Below are positions 34,915 through 43,453 of a stretch of 64,000 bases of DNA, piece after piece. Position 1 is the stretch's first letter, and the number at the start of each line of letters is the position of its first letter. The position numbers were made by a program, and so were the translations under genes. The DNA comes from Flavobacterium potami (GTDB lineage: Bacteria; Bacteroidota; Bacteroidia; Flavobacteriales; Flavobacteriaceae), in contig NZ_JAINUY010000002.1 of NCBI RefSeq assembly GCF_020026915.1, positions 558,001 to 622,000 on the forward strand, read 5' to 3'. The notes below the pieces were generated by a model that was not told where the DNA came from, searched no databases, and worked only from the letters and a program-made list of their open reading frames with translations.

Positions 34915-35394
34915 CTATTGATTGTATTTAGAAAGAACATATTCCTTAAGTTTTTTGTCGAATCTCGGATCTGTTCCAAAACGATAATTTTTAGGTAACC
35001 CAAAACGAATTTTAAAATCAATAGTCGGAAAAGTATATACTCTATCGCAACCAAATGAAGATACTGCATTCCAAAACCAGAGGCCATAAATTTTTCTTCC
35101 ATTTAATGTGAGTACTACTGGCAATCCTGATAAAGGAATTTTTAAATCTGTAAATTTATGTTTTCCTTTTTCGGTTAAAATTATTTGTTGCGTTTGCCAA
35201 TTAAAATGCTTGATGTCCTTTTCATTTAATAGAGGAACGGAACTCAATTTGGCTTTTTCTAAATCAAAACAATATTTGCAATCAGAATTCGAGTTTTTAT
35301 AATTTTCAACATAGAAAAATTCAATTTCGGATTTTTGTGAATATAAATTAAATCCGATGAAAAGTAAAAACGTGAAAAATAGATTTGGTTTCAT
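34915..35394 (-). CDS. Secreted protein of unknown function
   Basis: The 159-residue protein has a signal peptide (MKPNLFFTFLLFIGFNLYSQ) and a mature part rich in aromatic residues with a Cys pair (DCKYC) and a later single Cys. A segment PLSGLPVVLTLNGRKIYGLW is beta-like. No domain was recognised. It lies between the YwqK-like and TlpA-like genes on the same strand, with about 47 bp on the YwqK side. Confidence 0.6.
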   Translation of the reverse strand: MKPNLFFTFLLFIGFNLYSQKSEIEFFYVENYKNSNSDCKYCFDLEKAKLSSVPLLNEKDIKHFNWQTQQIILTEKGKHKFTDLKIPLSGLPVVLTLNGRKIYGLWFWNAVSSFGCDRVYTFPTIDFKIRFGLPKNYRFGTDPRFDKKLKEYVLSKYNQ

Positions 35395-35441
35395 TATTTT
35401 ACAGTTTTAGAAAAAAGAGTAGCAGTGTCATTATTCAGGTG

Positions 35442-36377
35442 TTACTTCATTTCAACTTTCAAATTATTTACAAACTCTTCCAGGATACTTTCATAAAATG
35501 GAAATTTAGCTTCTTTAACACTTATTCCAATCGTAAATGAATTAGTTTTGGAACTTACATCAATAAAAAAGTATCGATACAGATTATTGTTTGATTCCAC
35601 ATTCTTATCCATTTTTACTTTAGTAATTTTTAGTGCTGGATCATTAATACTAAATTTATAATCAAATTGTGTAGAAGTAGGATTAGGTTCTTTTTTTTCT
35701 TTCGGAATATATATTTCTACATCAGGAGCTTCTGAAAATTTATTTATGGCATTTTGTTTGTCATTGACAGGTCTACATAAATAGGTAATCAATGAATCCT
35801 CTTCAGTTTTGTCGAAATAAATCCAAATGTGATTAGGAGTAGAAGCTTTAACATTTATTTCGTCAAAAGTATATTTGTCGTCATAATAGATATTTGTCAT
35901 AAAGCTTCCGTCATCATTATATTTTTTCCATTTCCCATACCAATAATTATCCTTAGCGAGGCCTTTTCCAATTAGTATTCCTTTAGCATTATAATAGGAT
36001 GTTTCGCCGTTAAAAGCGTCATTTACATAGTTTGTAGCTCTTCTGATTTGGCCATTATCAAAATATGAAAAAGATTTTCCTTGTTTAATATTATTTACAA
36101 ATGGAGTGGTTTCAATTAAAATTCCTTTTTCATTATAAAAATTAAATTTTCCCTGTCTAACTAAAGAATCCTTTTTTGTAGAATATCCTGTCATTTGAAG
36201 CGTATTGTTTATGTAATAATCTTTAACTTCAAAAAGATTGGCACTAGGCGAAACGACTCTGTAAAAGGCGGCGTTTTTCTTTTCACAAACTTTCCAGTCT
36301 GCGTCATAAAATGTGGTGGTCTGAGAAAAACTTAAATGAGCAATTACAAAAGATAAAACTGAAAAAAAGAATTTCAT
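35442..36377 (-). CDS. YwqK-like MORN-repeat secreted protein
   Basis: The 311-residue protein has a signal peptide (ending HLSFSQ) and 5-6 MORN-variant repeats in its first half (for example RQGKFNFYNEKGILIETTPF and KQGKSFSYFDNGQIRRATNY), the YwqK family pattern. The second half is a beta-rich domain without a name. YwqK is called an antitoxin in Bacillus, but the secreted, repeat-bearing Bacteroidota proteins have no toxin partner nearby, so that label should not be trusted here. It is the first gene of the minus-strand run and divergent from dnaK. Confidence 0.75.
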   Translation of the reverse strand: MKFFFSVLSFVIAHLSFSQTTTFYDADWKVCEKKNAAFYRVVSPSANLFEVKDYYINNTLQMTGYSTKKDSLVRQGKFNFYNEKGILIETTPFVNNIKQGKSFSYFDNGQIRRATNYVNDAFNGETSYYNAKGILIGKGLAKDNYWYGKWKKYNDDGSFMTNIYYDDKYTFDEINVKASTPNHIWIYFDKTEEDSLITYLCRPVNDKQNAINKFSEAPDVEIYIPKEKKEPNPTSTQFDYKFSINDPALKITKVKMDKNVESNNNLYRYFFIDVSSKTNSFTIGISVKEAKFPFYESILEEFVNNLKVEMK

Positions 36378-36775
36378 AAATTTAGATTAGTTAGTTTTGA
36401 TGCTGTTTTTTTTTATTTCGTTTTGTCAATCAGTCATTTATCAATCAGTTGCTTTTGGGTCTGACAAAAGTCAGGATTTGTTATTTTCTCAAATATATGA
36501 TATTTCCTTATAAAATTTCAAAAGTTTTTTCTAGTTTTAAGTGATATCCATTGTTTACCACTTTAAGGTGTCAAAAAAAGCATCAACCTGTCTAATGATG
36601 ACATGCAAAACATCATTTTATTAATCTGTCAGGTTTTAAAAATGTCATGTTGTCAGATGATTATTGTCGTGCCAATAGTAAAACTGACAATTTACTTTGG
36701 TTTTTTATATTGGCACAAAGATTGACTTATGCCACCTGAGTTATAAAATTAAATCAAAAATTAAATATATAAAAA
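36378..36775. other. 398-bp gene-free region upstream of dnaK
   Basis: No plausible gene is present. It holds many TGTCA/TGACA words (for example CTGACAAAAGTCAG), a 9-bp inverted repeat and a sigma-54-like box near dnaK. It should carry the promoters of both divergent genes. Confidence 0.7.
36669..36727 (+). promoter_or_regulatory. Inverted repeat and sigma-54-like element upstream of dnaK
   Basis: GTGCCAATA (36669-36677) and TATTGGCAC (36708-36716) form a perfect inverted repeat with a 30-nt spacer. The right arm continues as TTGGCACAAAGATTGACTT, which resembles the sigma-54 -24/-12 pattern TGGCAC-N5-TTGC with GA instead of GC at -12. Confidence 0.4.
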
Positions 36776-38659
36776 ATGGGTAAAATAATCGGAATTGACT
36801 TAGGTACGACGAACTCTTGTGTTTCTGTAATGGAAGGTAACGAAGCAGTTGTTATCCCTAACGCAGAAGGAAAAAGAACTACACCATCTATCATCGCTTT
36901 TGTTGAAGGTGGAGAAATTAAAGTAGGTGATCCTGCAAAAAGACAAGCAGTAACTAACCCTACAAAAACGATTGCTTCTATTAAACGTTTTATGGGACAC
37001 ACTTTTGCTGAAACTCAAGATGAGGCAAAAAGAGTTCCTTACAGTGTTGTAAAAGGTGACAACAATACTCCACGTGTGGATATTGACGGTCGTTTATACA
37101 CTGCTCAAGAATTGTCTGCAATGACACTTCAAAAAATGAAAAAAACTGCTGAAGACTATTTAGGTCAAACAGTAACTGAGGCAGTTATTACAGTTCCTGC
37201 TTACTTTAACGATGCTCAGCGTCAAGCTACAAAAGAAGCTGGAGAAATCGCTGGTCTTAAAGTTATGCGTATCATCAACGAGCCAACTGCTGCTGCACTT
37301 GCTTACGGATTAGATAAAAAAGGAACTGACCAAAAAATTGCTGTTTACGATTTAGGTGGAGGTACTTTTGATATCTCTGTTCTTGAATTAGGAGACGGTG
37401 TATTCGAAGTATTATCTACAAATGGTGATACTCACTTAGGTGGTGATGATTTTGACCAAGTTGTTATTGACTGGTTAGCTGACGAATTCAAAACTGAAGA
37501 AGGTATTGATTTACGTTTAGATCCAATGTCATTACAGCGTTTGAAAGAAGCTGCTGAGAAAGCTAAGATTGAATTATCATCTTCTGCTGAAACAGAAATC
37601 AACTTACCATACGTAACGGCTACTGCTTCTGGACCAAAACACTTAGTGAAAAAATTATCTAGAGCTAAATTTGAGCAATTATCAGATTCTTTAGTAAAAC
37701 GTTCTATGGAGCCAGTTGCTAAAGCATTAAAAGATGCAGGTTTATCTACATCTGATATCGACGAAGTAATCCTTGTGGGAGGTTCTACTCGTATGCCAAG
37801 AATCGCTGACGAGGTTGAAAAATTCTTCGGTAAAAAAGCTTCTAAAGGAGTTAACCCTGATGAGGTTGTGGCTATTGGAGCTGCTATTCAAGGTGGAGTT
37901 TTATCTGGAGATGTAAAAGATGTATTGTTACTTGACGTAACACCACTTTCTTTAGGTATCGAAACTATGGGTGGTGTATTGACTAAATTAATCGAGTCTA
38001 ACACAACTATCCCAACTAAAAAATCTCAAGTATTCTCTACTGCTGCTGATTCTCAACCATCTGTTGAAATCCACGTATTACAAGGAGAAAGAGCAATGGC
38101 TGCTGATAACAAAACTATCGGTCGTTTCCACTTAGATGGTATTCCACCAGCACCAAGAGGAGTTCCTCAAATCGAAGTAACTTTCGATATCGATGCTAAT
38201 GGTATCATCAAAGTTTCTGCAACTGACAAAGGAACAGGAAAATCTCACGATATCCGTATCGAAGCTTCTTCTGGATTAACAGCTGAAGAAATCGAAAAAA
38301 TGAAAAAAGATGCTGAAGCTAACGCTGATGCTGACAGAATCGCAAAAGAAAGAGCTGAGAAATTAAACGAAGCTGACAGTACTATCTTCCAAACTGAATC
38401 TCAACTGAAAGAGTTAGGAGATAAATTGACAGACGAGCAAAAAACAGCTATCGAATACGCTTTAACTGAATTGAGAATGGCTCACCAATCTCAAGATCTT
38501 GATGCAATCCAAAAAGGATTAGACAATGTAAATGCAGCTTGGAAAACGGCTACAGAAGCAATGTACGCTCAAGGAGGTGAAGGACAACAAGCTGCTCCAC
38601 AACAAGAGCAGTCTTCTGGAGACAATGTTGAAGACGTTGAATTCGAAGAAGTAAAATAA
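36776..38659 (+). CDS. dnaK: Molecular chaperone DnaK (Hsp70)
   Basis: The 627-residue protein folds and protects proteins in an ATP cycle with DnaJ and GrpE. It has the phosphate-binding [10 protein letters not shown] start, [22 protein letters not shown], the interdomain linker [14 protein letters not shown], the substrate-binding domain and a C-terminal lid ending in [10 protein letters not shown]. All blocks are complete. The A/C-rich, even codon use matches a highly expressed gene. dnaJ and grpE are not in the window, so dnaK stands alone, with a strong terminator after it. Confidence 0.98.
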   Translation: MGKIIGIDLGTTNSCVSVMEGNEAVVIPNAEGKRTTPSIIAFVEGGEIKVGDPAKRQAVTNPTKTIASIKRFMGHTFAETQDEAKRVPYSVVKGDNNTPRVDIDGRLYTAQELSAMTLQKMKKTAEDYLGQTVTEAVITVPAYFNDAQRQATKEAGEIAGLKVMRIINEPTAAALAYGLDKKGTDQKIAVYDLGGGTFDISVLELGDGVFEVLSTNGDTHLGGDDFDQVVIDWLADEFKTEEGIDLRLDPMSLQRLKEAAEKAKIELSSSAETEINLPYVTATASGPKHLVKKLSRAKFEQLSDSLVKRSMEPVAKALKDAGLSTSDIDEVILVGGSTRMPRIADEVEKFFGKKASKGVNPDEVVAIGAAIQGGVLSGDVKDVLLLDVTPLSLGIETMGGVLTKLIESNTTIPTKKSQVFSTAADSQPSVEIHVLQGERAMAADNKTIGRFHLDGIPPAPRGVPQIEVTFDIDANGIIKVSATDKGTGKSHDIRIEASSGLTAEEIEKMKKDAEANADADRIAKERAEKLNEADSTIFQTESQLKELGDKLTDEQKTAIEYALTELRMAHQSQDLDAIQKGLDNVNAAWKTATEAMYAQGGEGQQAAPQQEQSSGDNVEDVEFEEVK

Positions 38660-38699
38660 TTCTTTAGTACTAAGTAATTAGTACAAAGTATTAAGATAG

Positions 38700-38728
38700 A
38701 AAACCGAGTCAGAAATGGCTCGGTTTTT
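38700..38728 (+). terminator. Intrinsic terminator after dnaK
   Basis: AAACCGAGTCA pairs with TGGCTCGGTTT (one G-T wobble) on a GAAA tetraloop, followed by T8. Confidence 0.85.
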
Positions 38729-38824
38729 TTTATGGGATATAATTTGGATGATTTCCATAAACTGATAAATGTCATTTCCTGTTCGAATTCTTTTTCGTAA
38801 TATTACTATTGTAAATTTTCATGA

Positions 38825-39898
38825 ATGAGAAAGATCAAATACAAGAAAGGACGCAAGCTGCAACACATTACATTAGAGTATACAGGTACGCATAAAGAAC
38901 ATGAAGCCGAAATGCAACTTTTTGTGTATGATGATGCCGATGTAGTTGAATACGAAAAGTTCACTGTTTTAGCTTTAAACTCTTGTTTTGATTACACTAA
39001 AAACAATTGGCTCAATATTCATGGTTTAAATGATATCAATCTTATAAAGACGATTGGAGCTCATTTTAAACTAGATGATTTTTTACTTGCCGATATTTTA
39101 AACACTACAAAGAGAACAAAACTAGAAGAACAGCAAGATGTTTTGTTCTTTAATATAAAATCGCTTCTTCCTTCTGAAAACTCAGATAATATTAGCGTAG
39201 AACAATTAAGTTTCATTTTAAAAGACGGAATCTTAATTTCCTTTCAAGAAAAACGAAGCGACTTCTTTACCCATATTCGAGAACGTTTACGTACTCATGC
39301 AGGAATAGTTAGAACCAAAAAGGTAGATTATCTCTTGTATTTACTTTTAGACGCTGTAATGGAAAATTTTTACATTACATTGGAGGATGAAGAAGATAAA
39401 GTTGAAGAGTTGATTAACCAAACTAAAAAAGAGGCCAAGCCCATTATTTTAGAAAAGATAGAAAACCACAGAGATAATTTAAATTTTTTGAAACGTTCTA
39501 TTGTACCGCTTAGAGATTCACTTTATTACTTAAAAACTAAGAAAGATGATAACGATGATAATGGTTTAATTCAAAAAGAAACATTCAATTTCTTCATAAG
39601 ACTACATCAAAAAAGTTTGGAACTTTTAGAACAGATTGAATCGGATATGAGTGCTTTAGAAAGTGCTTCCAACTTTTATTTTTCGGAACAAAGCCGGAAA
39701 ATGAATGAAATCATGAAAACGCTGACCATTATTTCAGCCATATTTATTCCGCTTACTTTTATTGTGGGAGTGTACGGAATGAATTTTGAATACATGCCTG
39801 AACTCAAAATGAAAAATGGCTATTTTATGGTTATGGGAATAATGTTTTTGTTGGTGATAGCCCTAATCATTTATTTCAAGAAAAGACGGTGGTTTTAA
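38825..39898 (+). CDS. corA: CorA family Mg2+/Co2+ transporter
   Basis: The 357-residue protein has a large cytosolic alpha/beta domain, then the long pore helix and two C-terminal TM helices. The selectivity motif YGMNFEYMPEL (GMN at 318-320) is intact, and the Lys/Arg-rich tail KKRRWF fits. It forms a pentameric channel for divalent metal uptake. Its ATG is in frame at 38825; a neighbouring ATG at 38821 is in another frame. It is followed 66 bp later by pta. Confidence 0.95.
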   Translation: MRKIKYKKGRKLQHITLEYTGTHKEHEAEMQLFVYDDADVVEYEKFTVLALNSCFDYTKNNWLNIHGLNDINLIKTIGAHFKLDDFLLADILNTTKRTKLEEQQDVLFFNIKSLLPSENSDNISVEQLSFILKDGILISFQEKRSDFFTHIRERLRTHAGIVRTKKVDYLLYLLLDAVMENFYITLEDEEDKVEELINQTKKEAKPIILEKIENHRDNLNFLKRSIVPLRDSLYYLKTKKDDNDDNGLIQKETFNFFIRLHQKSLELLEQIESDMSALESASNFYFSEQSRKMNEIMKTLTIISAIFIPLTFIVGVYGMNFEYMPELKMKNGYFMVMGIMFLLVIALIIYFKKRRWF

Positions 39899-39931
39899 CG
39901 TTTGTTTGTCTTCGAAAAATTTGATTTTGTA

Positions 39932-39939
39932 TAAATTTG
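39932..39939 (+). promoter_or_regulatory. -7 promoter box for pta
   Basis: TAAATTTG matches TAnnTTTG exactly, 25 bp before the pta ATG. TTTG copies lie 23 and more nt upstream, at the long end of the usual spacing. Confidence 0.5.
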
Positions 39940-39964
39940 TTATTTAGAATAAATATAAATAATT

Positions 39965-42058
39965 ATGAGTAAAGCAATATATATAGCCACTAGTGATCAT
40001 AATAGTGGTAAATCAATTATTACACTCGGATTAATGAGTATCTTAATTGGTAAGACAGCCAAGGTAGGTTATTTTAGGCCTATCATTGAAGATTTTGATG
40101 ATGGTGAAAAAGACAATCATATCGAAACTGTTTTGTCGTATTTTAATCTTGATATTCAATTTGAAGATGCTTATGCCATTACAAAAAGCAGATTGATCAA
40201 GAAAAAGAATAAAGGGAAAATAGGGGAGGTTTTAGATACTATTATTGAGAAATACAAAAAATTAGAAGAAAGATTCGATTTTGTTTTGGTTGAAGGAACA
40301 AGCTTTACAGGAGAAGGAACTTCAATCGAACTAGATTTGAATGTTCTGATAGCCAAAAACCTTGGAATTCCAACCATTATTGTCGGTTCTGGAGTGGGCA
40401 AAACTTTAGAAGAACTTTTAGATAGTTTGTATTTGGTTTATGATTCTTTCAAATTAAAAGAGGTTGAGGTTTTATCAGTTTTTGCCAATAAAGTACAGCC
40501 TGAAAATATTGAATTGGTTACGAATAGTTTGCAAAAAACATTGCCATCACATGTTTTGATCAATACCATTCCGTTGGTTTCTAGTTTGAATAATCCAACA
40601 ATGCAGGAAATTGTCAATGTTTTGGATGCGAAAGTTTTGTTTGGAGAAAATTATTTAAACAACGAAATCGGTCATTACAGCGTGGGAGCCATGCAGCTTC
40701 ATAATTACCTTGTACATTTAAATAACAATGCGTTGGTAATTACTCCAGGAGATCGTTCAGATATTATTTTAGGGGCTTTACAGGCGAATGAATCAGCCAA
40801 TTATCCAACGATATCAGGAATTATCCTGACAGGAAATATTGTTCCAGAAGAAAGTATTTTAAAGCTTATTGAAGGACTTTCTGCTATCGTTCCGATTATT
40901 GCTGTTGACGGAGGAACTTATCATATTACAAACAAGATTGGTTCGATAAAATCGGAGATTTATGCCAATAACACACATAAAATAGAAACATCAATAACAA
41001 CATTCGAGAAATACGTCGATAACGAAGCGCTGTCTGAAAGATTAATCACTTTTGTGGCAGAAGGAATGACGCCAAAAATGTTTCAATATAATATGGTTAA
41101 AAGAGCGAAACAGCACAGAAAACATATTGTATTGCCAGAAGGAAATGATGATAGAATTATTACAGCCGCATCAAGGTTATTAGATATGGATGTGGTTGAT
41201 ATTTCAATTATTGGAGATAAAAAACAAATCGAGAATAAAGTAGTTGAACTTGGAATTACACTCGATTTTTCAAAAGTAAATATCATTAATCCAAAAGAAT
41301 CTGAACTTTACGAAGATTATGCTAATACGTATTACGAGCTTAGAAAAGCGAAAAACGTAAGTATTACCATGGCAAGAGATTTAATGGAAGACGTTTCCTA
41401 TTTTGGAACAATGATGGTATACAAAGGGCATGCAGACGGAATGGTTTCTGGCGCAGCACATACTACACAGCATACCATTTTGCCAGCATTGCAATTCATT
41501 AAAACAAAACCAAATTCATCTGTAGTTTCTTCTGTATTTTTTATGTGTTTAGAAGATCGGGTTTCAGTTTTTGGAGATTGCGCCATCAATCCAAATCCAA
41601 CAGCAGAACAATTGGCAGAAATTGCGATTTCTTCTGCTGAATCAAGTTTGGCATTCGGAATTGAACCAAAAATTGCCATGCTTTCTTATTCTTCTGGATC
41701 ATCAGGAAAAGGAGATGAAGTTGATAAAGTAAGAACTGCAACGGCAATCGTAAAAGAGAAAAGACCAGATTTAAAAATTGAAGGTCCAATTCAGTACGAT
41801 GCTGCAGTTGATTTAAGCGTTGGAAAAAGCAAAATGCCAGATTCTGAAGTAGCAGGGCAAGCAAGTGTGTTAATTTTCCCTGACTTAAACACAGGAAATA
41901 ATACTTACAAAGCCGTTCAGAGAGAAACCGGAGCTTTGGCCATCGGACCAATGTTGCAAGGTTTAAACAAGCCTGTAAATGACTTAAGCCGTGGTTGTAC
42001 CGTTGATGATATCATTAATACCGTGGTTATTACAGCGATTCAAGCTCAGGGAATGTAA
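39965..42058 (+). CDS. pta: Phosphate acetyltransferase, long form
   Basis: Pta converts acetyl-CoA and phosphate to acetyl phosphate. The 697-residue protein has an N-terminal BioD-like P-loop region (IYIATSDHNSGKS) and a DRTGG domain (AMQLHNYLVHL, about residues 240-350), then the C-terminal catalytic PTA/PTB domain (VLPEGNDDRI, MVSGAAHTTQHT, QYDAAVDLSVGKSKMPDSEVAG). This is the long, allosterically regulated class. It precedes ackA by 114 bp with a repeat-word tract between, and together they link acetyl-CoA to acetate and ATP. Confidence 0.96.
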   Translation: MSKAIYIATSDHNSGKSIITLGLMSILIGKTAKVGYFRPIIEDFDDGEKDNHIETVLSYFNLDIQFEDAYAITKSRLIKKKNKGKIGEVLDTIIEKYKKLEERFDFVLVEGTSFTGEGTSIELDLNVLIAKNLGIPTIIVGSGVGKTLEELLDSLYLVYDSFKLKEVEVLSVFANKVQPENIELVTNSLQKTLPSHVLINTIPLVSSLNNPTMQEIVNVLDAKVLFGENYLNNEIGHYSVGAMQLHNYLVHLNNNALVITPGDRSDIILGALQANESANYPTISGIILTGNIVPEESILKLIEGLSAIVPIIAVDGGTYHITNKIGSIKSEIYANNTHKIETSITTFEKYVDNEALSERLITFVAEGMTPKMFQYNMVKRAKQHRKHIVLPEGNDDRIITAASRLLDMDVVDISIIGDKKQIENKVVELGITLDFSKVNIINPKESELYEDYANTYYELRKAKNVSITMARDLMEDVSYFGTMMVYKGHADGMVSGAAHTTQHTILPALQFIKTKPNSSVVSSVFFMCLEDRVSVFGDCAINPNPTAEQLAEIAISSAESSLAFGIEPKIAMLSYSSGSSGKGDEVDKVRTATAIVKEKRPDLKIEGPIQYDAAVDLSVGKSKMPDSEVAGQASVLIFPDLNTGNNTYKAVQRETGALAIGPMLQGLNKPVNDLSRGCTVDDIINTVVITAIQAQGM

Positions 42059-42107
42059 TACAATTGTGAATTGTTAATGGTAAATTGTGAATTATATTTT
42101 GCCTTAA

Positions 42108-42170
42108 AAAGTTTTGAGTCTTTTTAAAAACTCAGCGCCTTATAAACTTAGCATCTTAGCACCTTAAAAA
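42108..42170. repeat. Short-word repeat tract 'ttagcatcttagcacctt' before ackA
   Basis: The words CTCAGCGCCTT, AACTTAGCATCTTAGCACCTT repeat the 'ctaag/cttag' family seen at 17892-17940, 18600-18640 and 19533-19566. No ORF is present. Confidence 0.55.
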
Positions 42171-42172
42171 AA

Positions 42173-43357
42173 ATGAAAATACTTATTATAAACTCAGGAA
42201 GTTCTTCAATTAAATATCAATTAATGGTTATGCCAGAAAACGAAGTAATTTGTTCTGGAATGATCGACAGAATTGGTTTAGAAACTTCAAATGTAACTTT
42301 TAAAACAGCAACAGCTTCAATTGAAGAAATGCTTCCAATTCCGAACCATAAAGTAGGTTTGCAGAAAGTAGCCAATATGCTTTTGGATGCTGAAAAAGGA
42401 GTAATTAAATCGACTTCAGAAATTACAGCAGTTGGACATCGCGTTGTTCACGGTGGAAGCGATTTTAGTGATACAGTTAAAATTAATGATAAAGTAAAAG
42501 AAAAAATCAAACAGCTTTTTGAATTGGCACCTTTACACAATCCAGCAAATTTGGAGGGGATTAATGTAGCGGAAGAGATTTTTAGTTCTGCCGAACAAAT
42601 TGCAGTTTTTGATACTGCTTTTCATCAAACAATGCCAGAAGTGGCATATAAATATGCTATTCCGAATTACCTTTTAACAGAGAATAAAGTTCGTGTTTAC
42701 GGTTTTCACGGAACAAGTCATAAATATGTTTCTGAGAAAGCAATTGATTATTTAAAAGACAATTCTAAAATAATTACCATTCACTTAGGAAACGGTTGTA
42801 GTATGGCAGCTATTAAAGATGGTAAATGCATTGACACCACAATGGGATTTTCACCTTCAAATGGTCTGATTATGGGAACTCGAGCTGGTGATATCGATCA
42901 GTCGGTTATTTTTTATATGATTAAAAATCTGGGATATACTCCAGATGAAGTAAATGCCGTTTTATTAAAACAAAGCGGAATGCTTGGACTTACAGGTTAT
43001 AGTGATTTGCGAGATATTGAAGCAGAAGCAGAAAAAGGAAATAAAGACTGTAAGTTGGCATTGCAAATGAATGCTTATAGAATTAGAAAAACTATTGGTG
43101 CTTATGCAGCAGCTTTAAACGGATTGAATGCGATTGTTTTTACTGCCGGAATTGGAGAAAACTCATCTTTCATGCGTAATTTAATCTGTACAGATATGGA
43201 TTATTTTGGAATTGAAATCGACAAAGAAAAAAATCAAATTCGTTCTAAAGAGCCAAGAGAAATAAATACAAATAACTCAATTGTAAAAGTTTTGGTTGTT
43301 CCGACAGACGAAGAATATGAAATTGCCAATCAGGTTTATCAGTTATTAGAAAATTAA
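42173..43357 (+). CDS. ackA: Acetate kinase
   Basis: AckA makes acetate and ATP from acetyl phosphate, or the reverse. The 394-residue protein has the family signature ILIINSGSSSIKYQL at the start, GHRVVHGG, FDTAFHQTMP, the catalytic Arg in YGFHGTSHKY, and HLGNGCSM and FTAGIGENS in the ATPase core. Length and blocks are standard. It follows pta on the same strand, and a strong terminator follows at once. Confidence 0.97.
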   Translation: MKILIINSGSSSIKYQLMVMPENEVICSGMIDRIGLETSNVTFKTATASIEEMLPIPNHKVGLQKVANMLLDAEKGVIKSTSEITAVGHRVVHGGSDFSDTVKINDKVKEKIKQLFELAPLHNPANLEGINVAEEIFSSAEQIAVFDTAFHQTMPEVAYKYAIPNYLLTENKVRVYGFHGTSHKYVSEKAIDYLKDNSKIITIHLGNGCSMAAIKDGKCIDTTMGFSPSNGLIMGTRAGDIDQSVIFYMIKNLGYTPDEVNAVLLKQSGMLGLTGYSDLRDIEAEAEKGNKDCKLALQMNAYRIRKTIGAYAAALNGLNAIVFTAGIGENSSFMRNLICTDMDYFGIEIDKEKNQIRSKEPREINTNNSIVKVLVVPTDEEYEIANQVYQLLEN

Positions 43358-43378
43358 ATTTAAAAATAGTATCAGAAG

Positions 43379-43407
43379 AAACTCCTCAAGCTTGAGGAGT
43401 TTTTTTT
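43379..43407 (+). terminator. Intrinsic terminator after ackA
   Basis: AACTCCTCAAGCTTGAGGAGTT is a perfect palindrome (given here as AACTCCTCAAG plus its mirror) with T8 after it. The T-run also supplies the -33 element of the next promoter. Confidence 0.88.
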
Positions 43408-43435
43408 GCCCTAAAATGAATATTGAGTATCTTTG
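43405..43435 (+). promoter_or_regulatory. Promoter of PUL sensor gene (TTTG-N19-TATCTTTG)
   Basis: TTTG at 43405-43408, a 19-nt spacer and TATCTTTG at 43428-43435 fit the Bacteroidota consensus exactly. The -33 element is the end of the ackA terminator's T-run. A TTG at 43433 is inside the -7 box and so cannot be the start codon; the next TTG (43454) is. Confidence 0.7.
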
Positions 43436-43453
43436 GATTTAAAAACGAATATC

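Noticed and set aside
35442..36377. Toxin-antitoxin pair (YwqK label)
   Set aside because: There is no toxin-like partner, and the protein is secreted with MORN-type repeats.
43433..43435. TTG at 43433 as start of the PUL sensor
   Set aside because: It lies inside the -7 promoter box, so it would not be transcribed.
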